Positions 52,321-59,948 of a stretch of DNA of 64,000 nucleotides are shown here, piece after piece. Within the stretch, counting starts at the first letter, position 1; each line of letters starts with the position of its first letter. Position numbers and translations under genes: made by a program. The stretch comes from Streptantibioticus ferralitis (GTDB lineage Bacteria > Actinomycetota > Actinomycetes > Streptomycetales > Streptomycetaceae). The notes beneath the pieces are model-generated. The model had not been told where the DNA came from and did not search any database. It saw only the letters and a program-made list of their open reading frames with translations. The stretch is taken from positions 62,001 to 126,000 of the forward strand of contig NZ_JARHTQ010000014.1 of assembly GCF_029223525.1 (NCBI RefSeq), written 5' to 3'.

Positions 52321-53066
52321 TCGGCCTCGTGCTGGCGGCCGGCGCCGGACGGCGTCTTCGCCCCTACACCGACACCCTGCCGAAGGCCCTGGTCCCCGTG
52401 GACCCTGCGGGAGAGGGCACCACCACCGTCCTCGACCTGACCTTGGGCAACTTCGCCGAGGTCGGTCTGACCGACGCGGCCGTCGTCATCGGCTACCGCG
52501 GCGAGGCCGTCGTCGAGCGCCAGGCCGCGCTGGAGCGCAAGTACGGCGTCAAGCTGCACCTGGTCCACAACGACAAGGCCGAGGAGTGGAACAACGCCTA
52601 CTCCCTGTGGTGCGCCCGTGACGTCATCAAGGAAGGCGTGATCCTCGCCAACGGCGACACCGTGCACCCGGTCTCCGTCGAGCGCACCCTGCTCGACGCC
52701 CGGGGCAACGGGCAGCAGATCATCCTCGCCCTCGACACGGTGAAGAAGCTCGCCGACGAGGAGATGAAGGTCGTCACCGCCGACGGCCAGGGCGTGCGGC
52801 GCATCACCAAGCTGATGGACCCCGCCGACGCCACCGGTGAGTACATCGGTGTGACCCTCATCGAGTCCGAGGCCGCCGAGGCGCTCGCGGACGCCCTGAA
52901 GGCCACCTACGAGCGCGACCCGCAGCTGTACTACGAGGACGGCTACCAGGAGCTGGTCAACCGCGGCTTCCAGGTCGACACCGCCGCCATCGGCGAGGTC
53001 TCCTGGGTCGAGATCGACAACCACGACGACCTCAACCGCGCCCGGGAGATCGCGTGCCAGTACTGA
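52317..53066 (+). CDS. Nucleotidyltransferase (sugar/alcohol-phosphate cytidylyl- type)
   Basis: 249 residues from ATG 52317, coupled by ATGA to the preceding gene. The NTP-transferase signature LAAGAGRRLRPYTDTLPKAL is at the N-terminus, with ILANGDTVHP as the metal-binding acidic site and EVSWVEIDNHDDLNRA at the end. This resembles phosphocholine or inositol-phosphate cytidylyltransferases. It would produce the CDP-activated donor used by the phosphotransferases on either side; glycerol-1-phosphate or a polyol phosphate is a plausible substrate. It overlaps the next gene by 13 bases. Confidence 0.88.
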   Translation: MIGLVLAAGAGRRLRPYTDTLPKALVPVDPAGEGTTTVLDLTLGNFAEVGLTDAAVVIGYRGEAVVERQAALERKYGVKLHLVHNDKAEEWNNAYSLWCARDVIKEGVILANGDTVHPVSVERTLLDARGNGQQIILALDTVKKLADEEMKVVTADGQGVRRITKLMDPADATGEYIGVTLIESEAAEALADALKATYERDPQLYYEDGYQELVNRGFQVDTAAIGEVSWVEIDNHDDLNRAREIACQY

Positions 53067-54115
53067 CCCGGCTGATCCCCTCGCCGGTCGTCGTCGACAT
53101 CAACGGCGGTGCGCTGGACGACCTGGCCGGCCTCCTCGCCGACCAGCGGGTCTCCAGCTCGGGCAAGCTCGCGGTCGCCATCAGCGGAGGCTCCGGCCAG
53201 AAGCTGCGTGACCGGCTCGCTCCCGAGTTGCCGGGCGCCGACTGGTACTCGGTGGCGGGCGGCTCGCTGGACTCCGCCGTCAAGCTGGCCGACGCGATGC
53301 GCGGCAAGCGGTACGACGCGGTGGTCGGGCTCGGCGGCGGCAAGGTCATCGACGTGGCCAAGTACGCGGCCGCGCGGGTCGGGCTGCCCATGGTGGCCGT
53401 GGCGACCAACCTGTCGCACGACGGCATCTGCTCGCCGGTCTCCACCCTGGACAACGACAACGGCCGCGGTTCCTACGGTGTCCCGCAGCCGATCGCGCTG
53501 GTCATCGACCTCGACGTGATCCGCGACACCCCGGCCCGCTTCGTGCGCTCCGGCATCGGTGACGCGGTCTCCAACCTCTCCGCCATCGCGGACTGGGAGC
53601 TGTCCCACCGCGAGACCGGTGAACCCGTCGACGGCCTGGCCGCCGCGATGGCCCGCAGCGCGGGCGAGTCGGTGCTCCGGCACCCCGGCACCATCGCCGA
53701 CGACGACTTCCTGACCACGCTCGCCGAGGGCTTGGTGCTCTCCGGCATCGCCATGGCGATCAGCGGGGACACCCGCCCGTCGTCCGGCGCCTGCCATGAG
53801 ATCAGCCATGCCTTCGACCTGCTGTACCCGCAGCGGGCCGCCTCGCACGGCGAACAGGTGGGCATCGGTGCGGCGTTCGCGATGTACCTGCGCGGCGCCA
53901 CGGCGGAGGCCCAGCACATCGCCGACGTCCTGCGGCGGCACAGCCTGCCGGTGCTACCGGGCGAAATCGGCTTCTCCGACGCCGAGTTCGTCTCAGCCGT
54001 GGAGTACGCGCCGCAGACCCGCCCCGGGCGGTACACGATCCTGGAACACCTGGACCTCGACACCGACGCGATCAGGGATGCGTACGCGGACTATGTCAAA
54101 GCCATCGGTAGCTGA
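53054..54115 (+). CDS. Glycerol-1-phosphate dehydrogenase-like iron/zinc alcohol dehydrogenase
   Basis: 353 residues from GTG 53054. NAD(P)-binding glycines are in AVVGLGGGKVIDVAKYAAAR. The metal-site strand NLSHDGICSPVSTL is characteristic of archaeal EgsA and bacterial AraM glycerol-1-phosphate dehydrogenases rather than glycerol dehydrogenases. Metal histidines follow in GACHEISHAFD and SHGEQVG. It reduces dihydroxyacetone phosphate to sn-glycerol-1-phosphate, the archaeal-type enantiomer. Its place between a cytidylyltransferase and a CDP-alcohol phosphotransferase suggests that G1P is activated and built into a lipid or polymer. Confidence 0.85.
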   Translation: MPVLTRLIPSPVVVDINGGALDDLAGLLADQRVSSSGKLAVAISGGSGQKLRDRLAPELPGADWYSVAGGSLDSAVKLADAMRGKRYDAVVGLGGGKVIDVAKYAAARVGLPMVAVATNLSHDGICSPVSTLDNDNGRGSYGVPQPIALVIDLDVIRDTPARFVRSGIGDAVSNLSAIADWELSHRETGEPVDGLAAAMARSAGESVLRHPGTIADDDFLTTLAEGLVLSGIAMAISGDTRPSSGACHEISHAFDLLYPQRAASHGEQVGIGAAFAMYLRGATAEAQHIADVLRRHSLPVLPGEIGFSDAEFVSAVEYAPQTRPGRYTILEHLDLDTDAIRDAYADYVKAIGS

Positions 54116-54872
54116 ACTGCGGCCGGTCGTTCACCCCGCCGGGGTGAAGGACCGGCGCAGCGGTGAGCACTGGGCCGGGCGCGCCTACATGCGGGAGATC
54201 TCCCTGCGGGTGGACCGGCACCTGGTGAACACGCGGGTCACGCCCAACCAGCTGACCTATCTGATGACCGTCTTCGGCGTCCTCGCCTGCCCCGCCCTGC
54301 TGGTGCCGGGCATTCCGGGCGCCGTGCTCGGCGTGCTGATGGTCCAGCTCTACCTGCTGCTCGACTGCGTCGACGGCGAGATCGCCCGTTGGAAGAAGCA
54401 GTTCTCGCTCGGCGGCGTGTACCTGGACCGAGTCGGCGCCTACCTTTGCGACGCCGCGGTCCTGGTCGGCTTCGGCCTGCGCGCCGCTGACCCGTGGGGC
54501 TCCGGGCGGATCGACTGGCTGTGGGCCTTTCTCGGTACCCTCGCCGCGCTCGGCGCGATCCTGATCAAGGCCGAGACCGACCTCGTCGCCGTCGCCCGTC
54601 ACCAGGGCGGGTTGCCGCCGGTCAAGGAGGCGGCGTCCGAGCCGCGTTCGTCCGGTATGGCGCTGGCCCGTAAGGCCGCTGCGGCCCTGAAGTTCCACCG
54701 GCTCGTGCTGGGGATCGAGGCGTCCCTGGTGATCCTGGTCCTGGCGATCGCGGACTCGATCAGGGGCGACCTGTTCTTCTCGCGGCTGGGCGTCGCCGTG
54801 CTGGCCGCGATCGCCGTGCTGCAGACCCTGCTGCACCTGGTGTCCATCCTCGCTTCGAGCAGGCTGCGGTGA
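54093..54872 (+). CDS. CDP-alcohol phosphatidyltransferase, variant motif
   Basis: 259 residues from ATG 54093, overlapping the dehydrogenase gene by 23 bases. Membrane protein with the CDP-alcohol motif DCVDGEIARWKKQFSLGG then VYLDRVGAYLCD. The first three aspartates are in place. The fourth, expected three residues after the third (DxxxD), is replaced: the residue there is Ala, and the next Asp comes only seven residues on. The normal enzyme uses that aspartate as catalytic base, so either this subgroup works differently or activity is altered. It would couple a CDP-linked head group in the pathway built by its neighbours. Confidence 0.85.
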   Translation: MSKPSVAELRPVVHPAGVKDRRSGEHWAGRAYMREISLRVDRHLVNTRVTPNQLTYLMTVFGVLACPALLVPGIPGAVLGVLMVQLYLLLDCVDGEIARWKKQFSLGGVYLDRVGAYLCDAAVLVGFGLRAADPWGSGRIDWLWAFLGTLAALGAILIKAETDLVAVARHQGGLPPVKEAASEPRSSGMALARKAAAALKFHRLVLGIEASLVILVLAIADSIRGDLFFSRLGVAVLAAIAVLQTLLHLVSILASSRLR

Positions 54873-55756
54873 CGGCCGCGGTCACGAAGCTCGGCGCGGT
54901 GGTGCTCACCATGGGCAACCGCCCCGCCGAGCTGCGCGCGCTGCTGGACTCCGTCGCCAAGCAGCGCGGCGACGCCGTCGAGGTGGTGGTGGTCGGCAAC
55001 GGCTCACCGCTGCCCGAACTCCCCGACGGCGTACGGACCGTGGAGCTGCCGGAGAACCTGGGCATCCCGGCCGGACGCAACGTGGGCATCGAGGCGTTCG
55101 GCCCGGGCGGCCGCGAGGTCGACGCGATCCTCTTCCTGGACGACGACGGCTTCCTGCCCAACGACGACACCGCGGAACTGGTGCGCGAGGCGTTCACCGC
55201 CGACCCGGGGCTCGGCATCCTCAGCTTTCGCATCACCGACCCGGAGACCGGCACCACCCAGCGCCGCCACGTACCGCGGCTGCGCGCTTCGGATCCGATG
55301 CGCTCCTCCCGGGTCACCACCTTCCTCGGCGGCGCCAGCGCGGCCAGGACCGCCGTCTTCCAGCAGGTCGGCGGGCTGCCCGACGAGTTCTTCTACGCCC
55401 ATGAGGAGACCGACCTGGCCTGGCGGGCGCTGGATGCCGGATGGCTGATCGACTACCGGTCCGACATGGTGCTCGAACACCCCGCGACCGCTCCGAGCAG
55501 GCACGCCGTGTACCACCGGATGGTGGCCCGCAACCGGGTGTGGCTGGCCCGGCGGAACCTTCCGGCTCCCCTGGTGCCGCTCTATCTGGGAACCTGGATC
55601 CTGCTGACCCTCGCCCGGCGCCCGTCCAGGAAGGCACTGCGGGCCTGGCTGGGCGGATTCAAGGAGGGCTGGACCAACCCCTGTGGCGCGCGTCACACAA
55701 TGAAGTGGCGTACGGTTTGGCGGCTGACCCGACTGGGACGACCACCCATCATCTGA
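54869..55756 (+). CDS. Family 2 glycosyltransferase
   Basis: 295 residues from GTG 54869, overlapping the previous stop as GTGA. GT-A fold with GAVVLTMGNRPAELRALLDS, the nucleotide-sugar-binding DDD in ILFLDDDGFLPNDD and the acceptor-side acid in FFYAHEETDLAWRALDAGW. A C-terminal hydrophobic stretch (VPLYLGTWILLTLARR) may hold it to the membrane. It resembles rhamnosyl or galactofuranosyl-type GT2 enzymes. In the operon it likely glycosylates the glycerol- or polyol-phosphate product before export. Confidence 0.9.
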   Translation: MTAAVTKLGAVVLTMGNRPAELRALLDSVAKQRGDAVEVVVVGNGSPLPELPDGVRTVELPENLGIPAGRNVGIEAFGPGGREVDAILFLDDDGFLPNDDTAELVREAFTADPGLGILSFRITDPETGTTQRRHVPRLRASDPMRSSRVTTFLGGASAARTAVFQQVGGLPDEFFYAHEETDLAWRALDAGWLIDYRSDMVLEHPATAPSRHAVYHRMVARNRVWLARRNLPAPLVPLYLGTWILLTLARRPSRKALRAWLGGFKEGWTNPCGARHTMKWRTVWRLTRLGRPPII

Positions 55757-55826
55757 CAAGCTCGGATGGAAACGCATCGGGTGCCGACCGGGATCCCGCC
55801 CCGGTCGGCGCATCATGAGGACGAAA

Positions 55827-56765
55827 GTGTCAACTGTGAGCGATACCACGCACGAGGGCGCGGTCGCCGTGAGCACCCCGCCGGCGCCGTCTGCCGGCGA
55901 CGGCCTCTCCGCGGCCGAGCTGGCGGCCAAGTACGGGCTGTCAGTGAGCGGCGCCCGGCCGAGCCTGCCTGAGTACGTACGCCAGTTGTGGGGACGTCGG
56001 CACTTCATCGTGGCGTACTCCGTCGCCCGGCTGAGCGCCCAGTACACCAAGGCCCGGCTCGGCCAGATCTGGAACGTGATGACGCCGCTGCTCAACGCGG
56101 CCGTCTACTACCTGATCTTCGGCGTACTGCTGCAGACCAACCACGGCATCGACAACTTCATCGCCTATCTGGTCACCGGCGTCTTCGTCTTCAACTTCAC
56201 GCAGTCCACGGTGCTCGCCGGCACCCGCGCCATCTCCGACAACCTCGGACTGATCCGCGCGCTGCACTTCCCACGGGCCGCACTGCCGATCTCGGTCACC
56301 CTCATCCAGCTCCAGCAGCTGCTGTACTCGATGATCGTGCTGGTCGCCATCGTGCTGATGACGGGCGAGGTGCCGCAGTTCTCGTGGTTCCTGCTGATTC
56401 CGACGCTGGTGCTGCAGTCCGTCTTCAACATCGGTGTCGCGCTGTACGTGGCCCGGCTCGGCAGCAAGGTCACCGACCTCGCCCAGCTCATGCCCTTCCT
56501 GCTGCGCACCTGGATGTACGTCTCCGGTGTGTTCTACGCGATCGACAAGGTCGTCAAGCATCTGCCGTCCGCGGTCGGTGTGTTGCTCGATCTGAACCCG
56601 GCCGCCGTGTACATCGACTTGATCCGCTTCGCGCTGATCGACAGCTTCACCTCCGCGCAACTGCCGCACCACGTGTGGATCGCCGCCGTGGCATGGGCGG
56701 TTGTCGCCGGTATCGGGGGCTTTGTGTTCTTCTGGAAGGCTGAGGAGCAGTACGGTCGTGGCTGA
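55827..56765 (+). CDS. ABC-2 type permease, TagG/Wzm-like
   Basis: 312 residues from GTG 55827, chosen for GAGGA 5 bases upstream; ATG 55815 would add four residues. A soluble N-terminal 55 residues are followed by the TagG-type start (SARLSAQYTKARLGQIWNVM) and six membrane helices. It pairs with the ATPase encoded next, overlapping by 8 bases, to form an exporter of lipid-linked teichoic-acid or polysaccharide-like polymers. This position supports an exported cell-surface product for the operon. Confidence 0.9.
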   Translation: MSTVSDTTHEGAVAVSTPPAPSAGDGLSAAELAAKYGLSVSGARPSLPEYVRQLWGRRHFIVAYSVARLSAQYTKARLGQIWNVMTPLLNAAVYYLIFGVLLQTNHGIDNFIAYLVTGVFVFNFTQSTVLAGTRAISDNLGLIRALHFPRAALPISVTLIQLQQLLYSMIVLVAIVLMTGEVPQFSWFLLIPTLVLQSVFNIGVALYVARLGSKVTDLAQLMPFLLRTWMYVSGVFYAIDKVVKHLPSAVGVLLDLNPAAVYIDLIRFALIDSFTSAQLPHHVWIAAVAWAVVAGIGGFVFFWKAEEQYGRG

Positions 56766-57558
56766 GCAGAGTGGAACCGGTGCGGTGTCCGAGTCCGGTG
56801 AGCGTGTGCCCACGGTGATCGTGGATGATCTGCACATCGTGTACCGGGTGCACGGTGCGGGCAGTGGCAAGGGGAGCGCGACGGCGGCGTTGAGCCGGAT
56901 CGTGCGGCGTCGTACGTCGCCGAATGTGCGTGAGGTGCATGCGGTGCGCGGGGTGAGTTTTGTCGCGTACCGGGGTGAGGCGGTGGGGCTTATCGGGTCG
57001 AATGGTTCGGGTAAGTCGACGATGTTGCGGGCGATCGCGGGGTTGTTGCCGCCGGAGCGGGGCCGGGTCTATACGGATGGTCAGCCGTCGTTGTTGGGGG
57101 TGAACGCGGCGTTGATGAATGACCTGACAGGGGAGCGGAACGTGATCCTGGGTGGGTTGGCGATGGGGATGGGGAATAGCGAGGTCCGGGAGAAGTATCA
57201 GGACATTGTGGACTTCTCGGGGATCAATGAGAAGGGTGATTTCATCTCGTTGCCGATGCGGACGTATTCGTCGGGTATGGCGGCGCGGTTGCGGTTTTCG
57301 ATCGCGGCGGCGAAGCAGCACGATGTGTTGATGATCGATGAGGCGTTGGCGACGGGTGACCGGGCGTTTCAGAGGCGGTCGGAGGAGCGGATCCGGGAGT
57401 TGCGGGCGGAGGCCGGGACGGTGTTCCTGGTGAGCCACAACAACAAGTCGATCCGGGACACCTGTGACCGGGTGTTGTGGTTGGAGAAGGGCGAGCTGTG
57501 GATGGACGGCCCGACCGAGCAGGTGCTTGAGGCGTACGAGCGGCACACCGGCAAATAG
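56758..57558 (+). CDS. ABC transporter ATPase, TagH/Wzt-like
   Basis: 266 residues from GTG 56758, with GAGGAG 10 bases upstream. Walker A GLIGSNGSGKSTMLRAIAGL, signature YSSGMAARLRFSIAA (degenerate, as usual in TagH), Walker B VLMIDEALATGD and the switch histidine in FLVSHNN. There is no C-terminal carbohydrate-binding domain. From about 56860 to 57480, codon use differs from its neighbours: leucine is mostly TTG and third positions are G- and T-rich rather than C-rich. This suggests a different history for this segment. It powers export with the TagG-like permease. Confidence 0.9.
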   Translation: MAEQSGTGAVSESGERVPTVIVDDLHIVYRVHGAGSGKGSATAALSRIVRRRTSPNVREVHAVRGVSFVAYRGEAVGLIGSNGSGKSTMLRAIAGLLPPERGRVYTDGQPSLLGVNAALMNDLTGERNVILGGLAMGMGNSEVREKYQDIVDFSGINEKGDFISLPMRTYSSGMAARLRFSIAAAKQHDVLMIDEALATGDRAFQRRSEERIRELRAEAGTVFLVSHNNKSIRDTCDRVLWLEKGELWMDGPTEQVLEAYERHTGK

Positions 57559-57905
57559 CCGCACCGCGGCATACCACACGGACTTTTTCCCGGCCTCCGC
57601 CGACAACATCGGCGGAGGCCGATAGCGTGATGAGCGGCAACTCGTGGGGTGGAAGGGAAGATTCACAACCCAACGTGTTGTTCTGTGGCGGGGTGGTTCT
57701 CCCGGGCCACCCCCGCGTACGGCGCCCCACTGTACGGCGTACGCTGGAGCGGTGCTCCGCGCCGTATTGGCGGTGGTCCGTCCCCTCATGGGGGAGGGCG
57801 GATCCAGAGGGCGGTGAGAGCCGGAATGGAGGGGTGGTATTGGGAGCGGCGTGTCCGAAATGGGAAGATCCTAGGGATCAGTGTAGAACGGGGGATGTGG
57901 CGGCC
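57559..57905. other. Region between ABC exporter and hopanoid operon
   Basis: Carries the hairpin at 57592-57620, then about 280 bases without a supportable gene. An inverted pair GCGTACG (57715) and CGTACGC (57738) 17 bases apart, together with the direct repeat TACGGCG, may be a regulator site for the hopanoid operon. No clear -10/-35 pair was recognised. Confidence 0.45.
57592..57620 (+). terminator. Hairpin after the ABC exporter genes
   Basis: A perfect 12-bp stem, GGCCTCCGCCGA (57592-57603) and TCGGCGGAGGCC (57609-57620), around CAACA. It lies 33 bases after the stop and has no T-run. It separates the polymer operon from the hopanoid operon. Confidence 0.65.
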
Positions 57906-57971
57906 ATGACGACGGAAACCATCCAGCTCCGAGGCGCGTCCGCCGCTCGCACCCGAGGTGTCCGGTGGTGA
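57906..57971 (+). CDS. Possible 21-residue leader peptide of hpnC
   Basis: ATG 57906 opens a 21-codon frame (MTTETIQLRGASAARTRGVR plus W) whose TGA overlaps a GTG of the hpnC start region as GTGA. GGGGG lies about 11 bases upstream of the ATG. The overlap suggests translational coupling. It could equally be chance, and I recognise no family. Confidence 0.25.
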   Translation: MTTETIQLRGASAARTRGVRW

Positions 57972-58894
57972 CCGCGCGGGTGGGTGACGGGCAGGCCGAT
58001 GCGGCCGTCCGGTCCCAGGCAGTGCAGTCGCAGGCCGTGCTGGACAAGGCCGCCCGTGAGAACTTCCCCGTCGCGCCGTTCTTCCTGCCGCGCGCCTGGC
58101 GCGCTGACCTGATGGCGATCTACGGCTATGCCCGGCTGGTCGACGACATCGGCGACGGCGACCTGCCGCCCGGCCGGGACGACGCGGTGTGGCTGGGCCT
58201 GCCGCGCGAGGCGTCCGGCGACCGGCTCGCCATGCTCGACGCCTTCGAGGCCGATCTGCGCAAGGTCTTCGACGCCACACCCGGCCACCCCATCCTGCGG
58301 GCGCTCCAACCGACCGTACGCCGCCACCGGCTCACCCCCGAGCCGTTCCTCGGCCTGATCGAGGCCAACCGCCAGGACCAGCGGGTCAGCCGCTATGCCC
58401 GGTACGAGGACCTGCTGAGCTACTGCGAGCTGTCCGCCAACCCCGTCGGCCGACTGGTCCTCGCCGTCACCGGAACCGCCACCCCGGAGCGGATCCGCCG
58501 CTCCGACGCCGTGTGCACCGCCCTGCAGATCGTCGAGCACCTTCAGGACGTCGCCGAGGACCTCCGCCGCGACCGCGTCTACCTGCCCGCCGAGGACATG
58601 GAGCGGTTCGGCGTGTCCGAGACCGATCTCGCCGCCCCCACCGGCGGCGCGAAGGTGCGTGCGCTGGTGAAATTCGAAGCGGAACGCGCCGACGATCTGT
58701 TGAATGAAGGCACCCCGCTGGTGGGTAGCGTCCACGGCAGGCTGAAGCTGCTGCTCGCCGGGTTTGTCGCCGGGGGCCGGGCCGCGCTCGCGGCGGTCGC
58801 GGCCGCACGGTACGACGTCCTTCCGGGGCCGCCGAAGGCCACCAAGCTCGGACTGCTGCGCGAGGTGGGCTCCACATTGCGACGAGAGGGGTGA
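57965..58894 (+). CDS. hpnC: Squalene synthase HpnC (hydroxysqualene-forming half)
   Basis: 309 residues from GTG 57965 (GAGG at 57955); GTG 57968 is equally possible. Trans-isoprenyl synthase fold with the first aspartate-rich motif in YGYARLVDDIGDGD and the second in EHLQDVAEDLRRDRVYLPAE. In the HpnCDE route HpnD makes presqualene diphosphate, HpnC converts it to hydroxysqualene and HpnE reduces that to squalene. It is the first gene of the hopanoid operon and overlaps hpnD by GTGA. Confidence 0.93.
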   Translation: MVTARVGDGQADAAVRSQAVQSQAVLDKAARENFPVAPFFLPRAWRADLMAIYGYARLVDDIGDGDLPPGRDDAVWLGLPREASGDRLAMLDAFEADLRKVFDATPGHPILRALQPTVRRHRLTPEPFLGLIEANRQDQRVSRYARYEDLLSYCELSANPVGRLVLAVTGTATPERIRRSDAVCTALQIVEHLQDVAEDLRRDRVYLPAEDMERFGVSETDLAAPTGGAKVRALVKFEAERADDLLNEGTPLVGSVHGRLKLLLAGFVAGGRAALAAVAAARYDVLPGPPKATKLGLLREVGSTLRREG

Positions 58895-59829
58895 GCCGGA
58901 CCGTGGACGGTACCGCGCACACGTCCGCGCCGGTGCTCGCTGCGTACCGGTACTGCGAGACCGTGACGGGGCAGCAGGCCCGTAACTTCGCGTACGGCAT
59001 CAGGCTCCTGCCCGGGGACAAACGCCAGGCCATGTCGGCCCTCTACGCGTTCTCGCGCCGGGTCGACGACATCGGCGACGGCGACCTCGACCCGGCGGTG
59101 AAGCAGGTGCGGCTGGAGGAGACCCGTGCGCTGCTGACCCGGATCCGGGACGGCGAGATCGAGCTGGACGACACCGACCCGGTGGCGGTCGCGCTCGCCG
59201 ACGCCGCACGCCGCTTCCCGCTGCCGCTCGGCGGCCTGGACGAGCTCATCGACGGCGTTCTGATGGACGTACGCGGTGAGACCTACGAGACCTGGGACGA
59301 CCTGAAGGACTACTGCCGGTGCGTCGCCGGGGCCATCGGTCGGCTCTCGCTCGGCGTGTTCGGCACGGTGCCCGGCGCGCGGGACGCCGAGCGCGCCGCG
59401 GAGTACGCCAATACGCTCGGTCTCGCACTGCAACTCACCAACGTCCTGCGGGACGTACGGGAGGACGCGGGCAACGGGCGCAGCTACCTGCCCGCGGAGG
59501 ACCTCGCCAAGTTCGGTTGTTCCGCCGGGTTCCACACATCAGCTCCACCGGAGGGCTCCGACTTCACCGGTCTTGTGCACTACGAAGTCCGGCGCGCCCG
59601 GGCGCTGTTCGACGAGGGGTTCCGACTGCTGCCCATGCTCGACCGGCGCAGCGGTGCCTGCGTGGCTGCCATGGCCGGGATCTACCGTCGGCTGCTGGAG
59701 CGGATCGCCGCCGACCCCGAGGCCGTGCTGCGCGGCCGGGTCTCACTGCCGGGCCGCGAGAAGGCCTACGTGGCGCTGCGCGGACTCGCCGGGCTCGACG
59801 CCCGGCAGGTCGGCAGGGGGCGCGCCTGA
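58891..59829 (+). CDS. hpnD: Presqualene diphosphate synthase HpnD
   Basis: 312 residues from GTG 58891, overlapping hpnC by 4 bases. The first aspartate motif is in FSRRVDDIGDGDLDP and the second in TNVLRDVREDAGNGRSYLPAED, both as needed to bind two farnesyl diphosphates through magnesium. The sequence is closer to phytoene/presqualene synthases than HpnC is. It condenses two FPP into presqualene diphosphate. The next small gene starts inside its stop (TGATG). Confidence 0.93.
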   Translation: MSRTVDGTAHTSAPVLAAYRYCETVTGQQARNFAYGIRLLPGDKRQAMSALYAFSRRVDDIGDGDLDPAVKQVRLEETRALLTRIRDGEIELDDTDPVAVALADAARRFPLPLGGLDELIDGVLMDVRGETYETWDDLKDYCRCVAGAIGRLSLGVFGTVPGARDAERAAEYANTLGLALQLTNVLRDVREDAGNGRSYLPAEDLAKFGCSAGFHTSAPPEGSDFTGLVHYEVRRARALFDEGFRLLPMLDRRSGACVAAMAGIYRRLLERIAADPEAVLRGRVSLPGREKAYVALRGLAGLDARQVGRGRA

Positions 59830-59948
59830 TGGACGTCGTACCAGCGAACGACATGGACCGGCCGCGGCACGGCGACTCAACCCTGCCGACCCGCCGCGCG
59901 TCCCTGACTGTGCCGCCGCACGGCGGTGGTGAACGGGGGCAGGTATGA
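59829..59948 (+). CDS. 39-residue conserved small protein between hpnD and hpnE (DUF6380-like)
   Basis: ATG 59829 shares its A with the hpnD stop (TGATG), and its own stop overlaps the hpnE start as ATGA. Both junctions look like coupled translation. The peptide has NDMDRPRHGDSTLPTRRASL in the middle, which resembles a small Streptomyces family I recall as DUF6380, also seen between these two genes. There is no membrane segment. Its role in squalene synthesis, if any, is unknown. Confidence 0.55.
   Translation: MDVVPANDMDRPRHGDSTLPTRRASLTVPPHGGGERGQV

Noticed and set aside
56647-57789. 380-codon minus-strand frame opposite the TagH-like gene
   Set aside because: The ATPase motifs on the plus strand are decisive; the minus product is Arg/His/Pro-rich with no family. 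The unusual codon pattern of the ATPase gene produces this long frame.
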